In this document: positions 23,780-35,700 of the stretch, piece after piece
Layout of the letters: each line of letters begins with the position of its first letter
Position numbering within the stretch: the first letter of the stretch is position 1
Assembly: GCF_032118995.1 (NCBI RefSeq)
Contig: NC_092650.1
Location: 5,580,001-5,644,000, forward strand
From: Asterias amurensis
Taxonomy: Eukaryota > Echinodermata > Asteroidea > Forcipulatida > Asteriidae
DNA length: 64,000 nucleotides
Direction: 5' to 3'
The notes under the pieces: model-generated
What the model was told of the DNA's origin: nothing
The model's database searches: none
What the model saw: only the letters and a program-made list of their open reading frames with translations
Program-made: the position numbers and the translations under genes

Positions 23780-26700
23780 CTACAGATCAAAATCAAGGAT
23801 TTCCCATTTGTTTTTAAAAAGGTACCAAAGGCTGGAAATTTAAAGGTAGAGTCATAGATTGGTAGATTCTCCAAATACGAATAACCATACAAACATTGGC
23901 AAGACCATGGCGAGTCACACTGCAGCTGTTGAAAGTATTTCTATTTTGAGAAAGGATTCCTTTTAAAGGAATATGGTTTTGACAATTCTAGTGTTTGTGA
24001 CTCAAGTCATACCTATATTACTATCGTTACAAGAGTGTGACCTACTGTATCATTGACATGAGGGGAGTTACTGCAACCAATCAACATGATGTTGCCTTCT
24101 AGTGTTTGTGACTGAAGTCAGTACCTATGTTACTATCGTTACATGAGTGTGACCTACTGTGGCACCACTGACATGAGGGGAGTTACTGCAACCAATGAAC
24201 ATGATGTTGCCTTCATGTGTTTGTGACTGAAGTCAGAACCTATGTTACTATCGTTACATGAGTGTGACCTACTGTGGCACCACTGATATGAGGGGAGTTA
24301 CTGCAACCAATGAACATGATGTTGCCTTCTAGTGTTTGTGACTGAAGTCAGTACCTATGTTACTATTGTTACATGAGTGTGACCTACTGTGTCACCACTG
24401 ACATGAGGGGAGTTCCTGCAACCAATCAATATTATGTCGCCTTCAAGTGTTTGTGACTCAAGTCAGTACCTACATGTATGTTACTATAGTTACAAGATTG
24501 TGACCTACTGTATCATTGACATGAGGGGAGTTACTTCCACCAATCAACATGATGTTGCCTTCTAGTGTTTGTGACTCAAGTCACACCTATGTGACTATTG
24601 TTACCGGTGTGACCTACTGTATCATTGACATGAGGGGAGTTACTGCAACCAATCAACATGATGTTGCCTTTTAGTGTTTGTGACTCAAGTCACACCTATG
24701 TGACTATTGTTACCGGTATGACCTACTGTATCATTGACATGAGGGGAGTTACTGCAACCATCAACATGATGTTGCCTTCTAGTAATTGTGACTGACGTCA
24801 CACCTATGTGACTATTGATACAAGAGTGTGACATACTGTACCATTGACATGAGGGGAGTTACTGCCACCAATCAACATATTGCCTTCCAGTGTTTGTAAC
24901 TCAAGTTACACTATGTTACTATTGTTACACGAGTGTGACTCCAGTCAAACCTTCATTACTATCGTTACAAGAGTGTGACATACTGTATCATTGACACGAG
25001 GGGAGTTACTGCCACCAATCAACATGATGTTGCCTTCTAGTGCTTGTGACTCAAGTTACACTATGTTACTATCGTTTCAAGAGTGTGACTCAAGTCAAAC
25101 CTTTGTTACTATCGTTACAAGATTGTGACCTACTGTATCATTGACATGAGGAGAGTTACTGCCACCAATCAACATGATGTTGCCTTGGAGCGTCCGTGTC
25201 TCCTTTTTCTTGACTGGATCCAGCTCACGTTTTATCTTAAGATCTGTCCGTCTGTAAAAAAAACAAAAAACAATCAAACATCAGATGATTTGCTCTGTCG
25301 GGGATTTCCAAAATTTCATTTCAATAGACATATTAACTCATCATGTAACTTTTGGGTCTTGATCTTGGAATCAGATCTCGCTAAACTTTGCCGTCTCTTA
25401 CGTAGGTTCTACGCAAACGTTTGACCCGAAGAAAAGTGGCAAAGCAACTGTCTCTTCATATTCCATTCAAATTGAAGTGGTAACTTGTAATCAAACACAT
25501 TATTGTACAGAACATTCAAATCTAATGTGCAAATGGCTTAAGAAGTACAGCATCAAGCTTAAAAAAGGCAGTGGACACTTTTGGTAATTGTCAAAGACCA
25601 GTCTTCTCACTTGGTGTACCTCATCATATGCATGAAATAACAAACCTGTGAAAGTTTGAGCTCAATCGGTCATCGAACTTGCGAGATAATAATGAAAGGA
25701 AAAAACACCCTTGTCACACGAAGTTGTGTGCATTTAGATGGTTGATTTCGAGACCTCAAGTTCTAAATCTGAGGTCTCGGAATCAAATTTATGGAAAATT
25801 ACTTCATACTCGAAAACTACATCACTTCAGAACGAGCCAGTTCTCACAAGGTTTTATACTATCAACCTCTCCCTATGCTTCAATGGCTTGGAGAGGTATT
25901 TATGTGCTGGGGCATGGGCTCATTAGCATTTTTATGAATGGAGGAACTTTCCATTTTATTTAAAGGCTGGTTCAGACTGTATTAAATGGAACATAATACA
26001 GGGTGAGTCTCTCCTCCTACGGCTTCATATAATTCCAATTATATGTCAGGTAAGTACCTTAACATAACTTTAAATTTTATGCTAATTTTGAGGAATAACC
26101 AATAGTGTCCACTGCCTTTAAAAAATGTGATCAAAGAGGACGGCGTCATGACCAGGATTCTAACCCATACATTGTACTTCAAAGACCTTTCTACCAGACC
26201 TTGAGTTTGATGGTAGACCACTCGGCCATGACACCCCTTTCGAGAAATATTGAAGGCAAAGGGAGATATCGGATCAAACCCAAGGTCATGGGTTTAAAGC
26301 CTGCCCTAGTCAATTGTTCTTTGTCCAAAACAAAATCATTTCAAAAATCCTGAAATCGGCACGAATCATGCCAAATTACAGGTCTGTGAGCGAGCCTGTT
26401 CTTCCTCGGGATGAGGGCGCCATACCTGATGTAAGCATCAATAAATAGAGACAGGTTGAACGGGTTGACGCTCCTGGCTAAGTTTTCTCTAAAGACGGTC
26501 ACGAGATCGTGGTTACTCTCCATGGTTTTCTGTTTAAGAATCAAGACAGCAAATGTTATGATCATGTTCTAGACGACGTTTTGTCTTAGATCCTACATGT
26601 TTATGTGTTAAGTCAGAGTTATTGGGGTGTTTGTGTGCTTGTTTGTTGTAGTGTCTGTCCGTAGGTTTTGGGAACCAAATCTTTCACTTCACCTAAAGTA

Positions 26701-29700
26701 GGCCTAAATAATGTCATGTTTTAATGATTATTTATCCCAGTGTTATTGCTACATGTACATTTACTTCTTTGGTTTATTTGTTATCATTTTGCCTTTACTT
26801 TAACTATGTACACATGTACTGCGTTAAAATATTTAAAAGATTTTAAGAAAAGGGTGCAATATGGTCTAAATATGCAAACGAATCAATATACATGTACATG
26901 TAAATAACAACAAACAAAATCGACATTCTCCTGAAGACGGGCAGAGTATACTGTTTGAAACGTCGAGACCAAACCGGCTCTTTTCAGAGCCAACACTCCT
27001 TCCAGGCCTGGAATTTCACGGAGGGCACGGAGACCATGGCCTGCGATGCCCCTTGTCTTGGCCTTGGTGCCCTTTCAAAAATTCCCATAGACTTTAAGAT
27101 TTTCCAATGGAAGTGCCCTTTTCAAAATGAAAGTGGCCTTGCCCTCTCAAAGATGAAATTCCAGGCCTGCCTTCAAAAGAGATTTTACGCATGGTTGTTG
27201 TACGGTCCGCAAGTTTACTATTTATATTTATATTTATAGTTATAGTTACTCTTAAACAAAATCATGTTTAAGACAGTCAAACGAGTCCAATGTGAAATTT
27301 AAAAAAATTAAGTCAATAAATAGAGTATGGGCAATTCAAAGATAAAGCTGCAAAAAATTAAATGTGTTTCAATTCAATAATAACACTCAGAGGTTCCTCC
27401 AAAGAAAACGGCATTTACGTAAAAAGTGAAAACAATTGTGTTTTAAATAAACACCGTAATGAACAACACATCCATAAATGAAGAATACAATTTAGCAAGT
27501 TCAATGACAAATCCAAGACCTACAAGAAGTTATACACCAACATAAAAAGAAAATGAAATAATATAGCATACATGTACGTCTTAAAGGAATGTTACAGAAT
27601 TGGTAAGAATAAAAAATCGTGAAGATCACAGATTTACATAAAACTTACACAGTCTAATGATGATGATAGTAACAAACATTCCTTGAAATATTTCTGTCTG
27701 AAATATCATATTTAGTGAGAAATAAATAATCTAATTTCGCATTTGGAGTTTATCGCTCAGTGAGCATTTTGTTCATTTTTGTTTTGGTATCGCTGCAGTG
27801 CAAAATTTGAAATCTGTTTTTCACTATTCTCTCGTGACCCAGATGACCGATCGATCTCAAACTTCTACAGGTTTGTCAGTTTATGTATATGGTGGATTAC
27901 ATAAAGTGCTTACACTGCCCGCAACCTTTTTGCTAGCAAAACCAATTCTGTTATGTTCCTTTAAAGAAAGATGACACAGAGAAAAAAAACAAATGTATAT
28001 CACACTTTTCATATCAAAGATATTTAAAAGACACAAACAAGACCTTATTGTGTACAAGTAAAAATAGTTATAAATCGGTCATCAAACATTAAAACGAAAA
28101 TGGCAATGATCATAGTTAAAGAACAACAACCCAAACAGAAAAATATACAGAGCCTAATCCATCAAATTGAACAGACCGTCGTAGCTATAAATCAACATTG
28201 CAAATAATGAAAACCTTTTTCATTGTTAAACAAGGAAAACCTGAAGAAAAAAAATACATGTACAGTATGTATAAAGTGCTTGTAAATATCAATGACACTT
28301 GAAAGACATAAACAAGACCTACATGCAGTTATAAATCAGCAATAACACGAATGGAAACTTGTAATGGAAACGACATTGATCTCAGTAAAGGTAACAAAAC
28401 CTGGAGACAAAATATATATATTGCTTAAAATTCCCACTGGACCACCAGCCGGAGTGCAGTAAGTTTTGGCGATGGGCCAGTGATCTCTTAACTGCACAAG
28501 ATCAGCGTGAAAAGCGTTTTCCCTAAAGTACTTTTTGAGAATTGACTTAACTTCAAGTCACCTTTTTCAAGTCTAAAACCTCATGCCAACAATGTTGTCA
28601 GGGGCTGAAAATACTCACATGGAAAAAAAATATGTGACACGCTCTGTATGAAAAATTAGTGATTGCTTGTAAACTCCACTTGCAAGTACCTGAGTACAGG
28701 ACTGTTGTCAATAGACCGATCCATTAAGCTCCGCCCCATTGCGTATTGACCAATCACATCGCAACGAAGGTCCGACAAATAAGGTCTGACATGCGTGCGC
28801 GTATCTTGGCGCGCGTGGCGGAGTTGCACAGAAAGGCATTGGAGAGGCTCACGTGTTCTTGCTAACACGTGCGTCGTGGGCGGAGCCTAATGGATCGGTC
28901 TATTGTTGGGAGGGTGAAAAATAAAGGTTGAACTGAGTTTTTGTAATTTGCGGCTTCTACATGTAGCTTCTGTCTTAGGGGTCAATTTTCATCTTTCTAA
29001 AAGGTTAGAGATAAGAATTCAAAATCATTTAAAATGTTTTCTAAGGTTGTGTATGGTTCCAACAACTGATTATTCTGCCTGTGTGGACATACATGTAACT
29101 AGTCCAGATTTTTGGCAATATTATCTCAAAATATGTAACACCTTTTGAAATGAAACTCTTGCATATTAGTTTTACTATTCATGTAAGATTGAAACAACCG
29201 AACGGTTCTAAAAACCAATATTATTTCCCTTTAAGTATAAACATCCTCCCAGAACATATGAGAGGAAATGTCTAGTCGATCAATACATTCGCAGACAGGA
29301 ACATTGTCAAACCCACTTTCTTTTATAAGTCATTCATTTGTATTGATTTTTTTTTTCTACATTTGAGAAATATATTTACCCTTCCGAAATAATGCCACAG
29401 AAGATACTCTTGACTGTATGATGTCATTCCTTTGCCTCGAAGGTAGAAGGAAGAAAGCTGACAGGAGAAAGAAAAAAAAACCCATCATAATAGGTCGATA
29501 ATTATTCTATAAAGCATAATCTTTAATCTGAAATCCCGTGGGTGTTGTGTCCCCCGGGCAAGTCAGTCTGGCAAACGAACAAGCAGGGAAACAAGGAAAA
29601 CAGTATACGGAATAAAGAGGAAGGATTAATTGGGATTTCTAGGGATGAAGCGTTAAATTTATGGGCAAACACTATCAGTTAATGATATCTTTCCAAGCTT

Positions 29701-32700
29701 TCCAGACACAATTTGATGCAAAGGGGCCGTTTGTTATTTTTGGCCTAGATTTTTTAACGAGAGAATAAATAAACTGATTTGCAAACGACAAGATGCTGTA
29801 CATGTACAATCAGGCGTACGTGCACGCACGTGGCATACCATGCTCCATGTTACTGGGTATACTTGGCTTACACGGCTATTCAACGTTAGGCAGAGAATGG
29901 TGATCGAAAGCACTGAATTCGGCGGTAAGCAGAGCGATGAAATTGGGCCCCAGTGAATTGGATCATAACGTTAGAAGCACAAACTAAAATTGGTACAATT
30001 TCTATTACCTTTTGTTGGCCCCACTCTGTCCAGGAAGCTGCTTTAGATGTGCAGTTAACGAGAACCAAACCTTCAACAAGCTTGGGGTGATTCAACTGAA
30101 GAAAACAAAAACAAAAAATCAATACAAAATTAGTTAGTTTTAAACTATTTGGGAAAACAAAAACATTGACCATGTGTTGACTACATTGTATAGAGCGGGA
30201 TTTGAACAAACGAACTCCAAAGTAACGTGCCGGCGCTCTACCAACTGAGCTATCTAGTCCTATGCTGGCAGTCTACATTTGTCAATATCTTTGATCAGGA
30301 TGTCAGTCAGTCAGGAGCAATAGCTACAGCAGCTAAATTGGAACACAGCCTGACTTTGGAATAGATATTTAAGCACTTCTCAAACCTTCGACTTTGCTCT
30401 TGACTCTGGCTCGAACCCCTGTTTGAACCCTAGCCCCCAAATGGAGTCTGAGCTGGAGTCATAGCCTTAGGGTTAGGGTTAGGATTAGGGTAAGGGTTAG
30501 GGTAATCATTAAAGGCAGTGGACGCTAATGGTAATTATTCAAAATAATTATTAGCATAAAGCCTTACTTGGCATGCTTGGTAACGAGTAATGGGGGAGAG
30601 GTTGATGGTATAAAACATTGTGAGAAACGGCTTCCTCGGAAGTGACATAGTTTTTGTTAAAGAAGCAATTTTCCACGAATTCAATTTCGAGACCTCAGTT
30701 CTAGAATTTGATGGCTCAAAATCAACCAGTCTATAAAGCACACAACTTTATGTGGCAAGGGTATTTTTTCTTTCTAGATGTCATCTCGCAGCTTCGACGC
30801 CAATTGAGCTCAGGTTTGTTATTTTATGCATATGTTGAGATACACCAATTGAGAAGACTGGTCTGTGACAATTACCAATAGTGTCCAGCATCTTTAAAAG
30901 AAGCAATAACAAAAACCTCTCAATTTAGGTTAAATTTAGGTTTTGAAAACACTTCTTATGATGAACTCACCTCAAATCTTGAAAGGATATTTGCTCCAGC
31001 ACCGACACCAAAACCAATAAATTGTTTCAATCTGAGAAAGGACAAGAAAATAGAACCAAAATGAAAAATAAATACATGGAATATTATTACCTTTGTACCA
31101 ATATCATGGCTTTATGAACCTGATTGTACCTCGTCGTTTGCAAAGCGCTTTATTATCCATTCTCGTTAACTCCACTACTGCGGAATGAGTTGGTCTCAAT
31201 GTTTCAAATCTGAAGTGCCAACAGCAGACTGCTGCACATATTTTTTCTTAAACGCAGCTTTTTTTTCCTTTTTGGGGAGATCTGTTTCACATGAACGTTT
31301 CAAATATCAACTTTTAAAGGGAGGCAATACCTTTGGTACATGTAGTTACTTTAAAAGTTAATAATGTAAAAGCACCACAGCTGTTGATAAGGTTCAACAT
31401 TTTCAGAAATTATTCTTTTCAACATGTACGTTCAAAGGAAGTGGTTTTAAAGCCATTATACACTTTTGGTACAGGAAAAAGGAAAAAAGTTCACAGATTT
31501 ACAAATAATTTACAGGGTTTACAGAAGGTAATGGTGAAAGACTTCTCTTGAAATATTGCTCCATGAAATGCTTTACTTTTTGAGAAAACATTAAAACAAT
31601 ATCAATTCTCGATAGCGGGAATTACAGATTTTTTTAAAACACATGTCATGACACAGCAAAACGCGCGGACACAAGAGTGGGTTTCCCGTAATTTTCTCCC
31701 CACTCTGATAACAAGAGCCTAAATTTTCACAGGTTTGTTATTTTATATAAGTTGTGATACACGAAGTGTGGGACTTGAACAATACTGTTTACCGAAAGTG
31801 TATAATGGCTTTAAAGGAAGGGATTCAAAAAAGTGTCAATCTGAGAATTCTTTCTGCACTGTTGAATGTTTCTCAGACTTTGTATTCCAAATACGAATCA
31901 TTCTTCCTGCGTGAACATACATATGTAACCACTCCAGATTTTCAACAATACCTCAGCAAATTGTACCACCTTTTGATATCAAATGTTCACAGGTAAGTTT
32001 TACTGTATAAGGATTAAAACAATCAAAAACGCTTCCAGAACCCCTAGTATGTCATACATGTACATGTAAGTAATTTGCCTTTAAAGTTCAACTCTGCAGC
32101 ACATTAAGCTTCACTTCTACTGTAAACATAAACATCTGAGCTTATAACTTAAAGGCAGTGGACACTACTGGACACTATTGGTAATTACTCAAAATAGTTA
32201 TCATCATTAAAACCGTTCTTAATTACGAGTAGTGGGGAGAGGTTGATAGTATAAAACATTGTGAGAAACAGCTCCCTCTAAAGTGACGAAGATTTTGAGA
32301 CAGAAGTGACTTTCCCCGAGTTTGATTTCGAGACCTCAGATTTAGAATTTGAGGTCTCGAAATCAAGCATCATAAAGCACACAACTTCGTGTGACAATTG
32401 TGTTTTTTCTTTCATTTTTATCAAGCAACTTCGACGATGATTGATTGAGCTCAAAAATTCACAGGTTAGTTATCTTATGCACATGTTGAGACACACCAAG
32501 TGTGAAGACTAGTCTTTGACAATTACCAATAGTGTCCAGTGTCTTTAAAGCTTGCTTGAGAATTGTGCAAAGTTCCGATTGCACAATACTCATCTACACA
32601 GTAGGTGTAATTTGATAATGCTCAGCGATTACAGAGTTACCTTAGTGATTACCATGCTTTCATCATATATTTTTCCAAACTCTTAAAGGATTTGGGTACT

Positions 32701-35700
32701 TTTTCAAAATGCCTACAGATTTACATAAAACTTACAGGGTTTGAAGATATTGATAGTGGAAAGCTTCCCTTCAAATATTACTTGGTACTGAGGTGCTGTA
32801 GTTTTTGAGAAATGAGTAAAACAATGTCATGAAAATAGGTTTTTACAGGCTCATAATTTTCGTCTAATGAGACAAAAATTATTTTCATGACATTGTTTTA
32901 CTCATTTCCCCAAAACTACAGCACCTCAGCACGTAATCTTTTCAGGGAAGCTTTCTACTATCATTATCTTCAAACTGTGTAAGTTTGGTGTAAATCTGTG
33001 GACATTGTGTTTTTTGTCCTACAAAAAGTACATCTATAGACCCTTTAAAGGTGTCCAGTTGGTTTTTGGAATGAGTATATTCATTCTAATCTTTCGAGTA
33101 ATAACAGGGTATCTGACTACATTAAAAAGTCAAATCTTTTACTTTAAATAACAAACTTTTTAATGCCGCCTTAAAACCAAAATTATGTGAATAAAGCAGA
33201 GAGTAAACACTCACACTTATCATGTACATGTATGTGACTTTTTGACATGCAGAATACTTTGGCAACTGATTAGAAATTCATAACACCTTTCATCCATTTC
33301 TTAAAGACCTAAAATAAATCAATGTTATACTTTTTAACGCTTTTTAAGGCCTAAATTAGTAAAATTTGATAGTTTCTTAGCACATGTTCTTACAAATTGC
33401 AGAAATGTTAGCCTTGTATGCACTCAGTGATTTGAGGGCCTTCAAATGATCTTGTTTTGTCTTCTTGACTTTGACCCTTGCTCTATGGTTTGACAGCAGA
33501 CGTATACAAAACGCTCCCTCTCTCTGGAGATCAATTCATTAGCTAGTTATAATGAATTGTAAGGACGGTGTACCATTCCTGTATGTCTTACACCATGTAC
33601 CCAGTCATCTAGATATTCTGATAGCCTAGTAAGCCCAACAGCTCAATAATTCCACACGGGCATGTACATGCTGTATGCTTTGTTTTTAAAAGGGCAAGGG
33701 CACCAAGGCACTTTCTCCTTGGTAAAGGGCACCCTATGCACAAAATTGTAAATTTCTACTGGAACATTTCAAGGGCACCAAGGCAATGACCAGGGGGAAT
33801 GGAGGCAATCGCCTTTGTTGCCTCTGTAAATATCAGGCCTGGAATAGGCCTATATTAATAGGTACTCTAAAGAAACAAGTAACAAACTGTATTTATTCAA
33901 ATCTCTTTAATTTGATGATCCCTCCATCCACACGACAATCATCATTCCTCGGGACGCCCACGCCGAGTTATCATTTCACACTTTCCGGCCTAAAAATAAA
34001 CCCTCGAGAGAAGAACTCAACTGCCGGTCTCTTCTATAGGATACAATCCCCCATTCCAGGCGGGTTAGCGTTGGCTTTTTTTTTTAAGCCGTGTTTTTAT
34101 TCACCGCCGTGTCAGGTTCCTCAACTGGGAGACAGCTGTCATGGATTGAGGATTGTGTAACAACTAGACTTGACTAAGGCTTATTGGCTTAAAGGCACTG
34201 GACACTACTGGTAATTACTCAAAATAATTATCAGCATAAAACCCCACTTGGTAACGAGTAATGGGGAGAGGTTGATAGTATAAAACATTATGAGAAACGG
34301 CTTACTCTGAAGTGACGTAGTTTTCGAGAAAGAAGTAATTTTCCACAAATTTGATTTCGAGACCTCAAGTTTAGAATTTGAGGTCTCCAAATCAAGCATC
34401 TGAAAGCAAACAACTACGTGTGACATGGGCGTTTTTTTCTTTCATAGTTATCTCACAACTCCGACGACCAATCGAGCTCAAATTTTCACAGGTTTGTTAT
34501 TTTGTGCATATTGTTGAGATACACCAAGTGAGAAGACTGGTCTTTGACAATTACCATTAGTGTCCAGAGTCTTTAAAGGGTTTTGATTCCTTTTGTAGAT
34601 AAAATGTTTGGTCAAGACATACATTGTATATCCCCGCTCAGTGAGCATAAAGAGTTTTGTAATATAATTTTCCTAGAAGTACTTTCTTTGTAAAAGAAGT
34701 TTCAGCTTCATAAACCGCCTCATTTTTTTAAGAAAAAAAAGTGAAAGTCGCACAGTGATGTTATTTCAGGAGAGTCACGTAAACCCGTTTCTAAAATAAT
34801 TGTTGTATCACTACAATGAGACCAAATACATTTTGGCTAAATTGTTTTAATAATTTCTCACAAAACCTACAGCACCTCAGCAAGTAATATTCCAAGAGAA
34901 TCTTTCTACATGTACCATCATTATCTTAAAACCTGTAGATCTGTGGACTTTTGTGTTTTGAGTCGTACATGTATCAAAAAAGTACCTACAAACCCTTTAA
35001 ATGTAGGCAAAGCAACTGTAGTGTTTATCTAATCGATTCCAATCTAATTTAGATATAGTTGTTTGTTTCATGTTTTTTGGTACGGTGGATATTGTTCAGA
35101 CAGTCAGATAGTTCAATTGCGTTCGGACTATATAAGTGGGGAGAAAAACAAACAAAGAGCTAGACTGTACTTTAAAAAATGTCGCATTTTTACAGGATAG
35201 AAGAAATATTAATGGTGTTTTCTCCATAGACCGATGAGTGCTAAAAGGCAATTACATTGTATAACTTTAGGTTTTTTTTTTCAATTGTACAATTGTTTTA
35301 ATACCACCTAAACGGTCCCGGAGATATCATTCATAAATACCTCAGACACTTTTGCTATTCCTATTGGTGGAGAGCTCGTCACGTGGGGGTGTTTAAACCT
35401 TTGTTTATAACCGGTTGTGAGCAGAGACTCCACGCTAGTCTTGATGCAAGACGTTTCTTGTTAAGGGCGATGCAGGCGCTGTCGGTGAGTTGGGTGTGTG
35501 TGTAAGGAAAACCAGCGAATATGCACCAAGACTATACGCGCATGCGCACGAACGGACGGACATCGTACATGTACATGTAACATGTATACTGAACATACCA
35601 TGGAGGTGGAAACAAACAGAGCTCAAGCACTCGGAAACGGATAAGTTTTACAGAGTTTCTTACTTTATTACGTCTTTTAATTTAACCAAAAAGGTATTTA

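Noticed and set aside
23973..25190. CRISPR-like spacing of repeats
   Set aside because: Whole ~110 bp units repeat, with no unique spacers, and the host is a eukaryote. It is a tandem array derived from an exon.
26140..26227. Functional tRNA-Leu gene
   Set aside because: The anticodon stem and B box are damaged, and the same head occurs attached to SINE bodies.
30190..30256. Functional tRNA gene
   Set aside because: Good A and B boxes but poor anticodon and acceptor pairing; treated as a SINE head.
30469..30506. True telomere or chromosome end
   Set aside because: Only about six degenerate units inside a gene intron.
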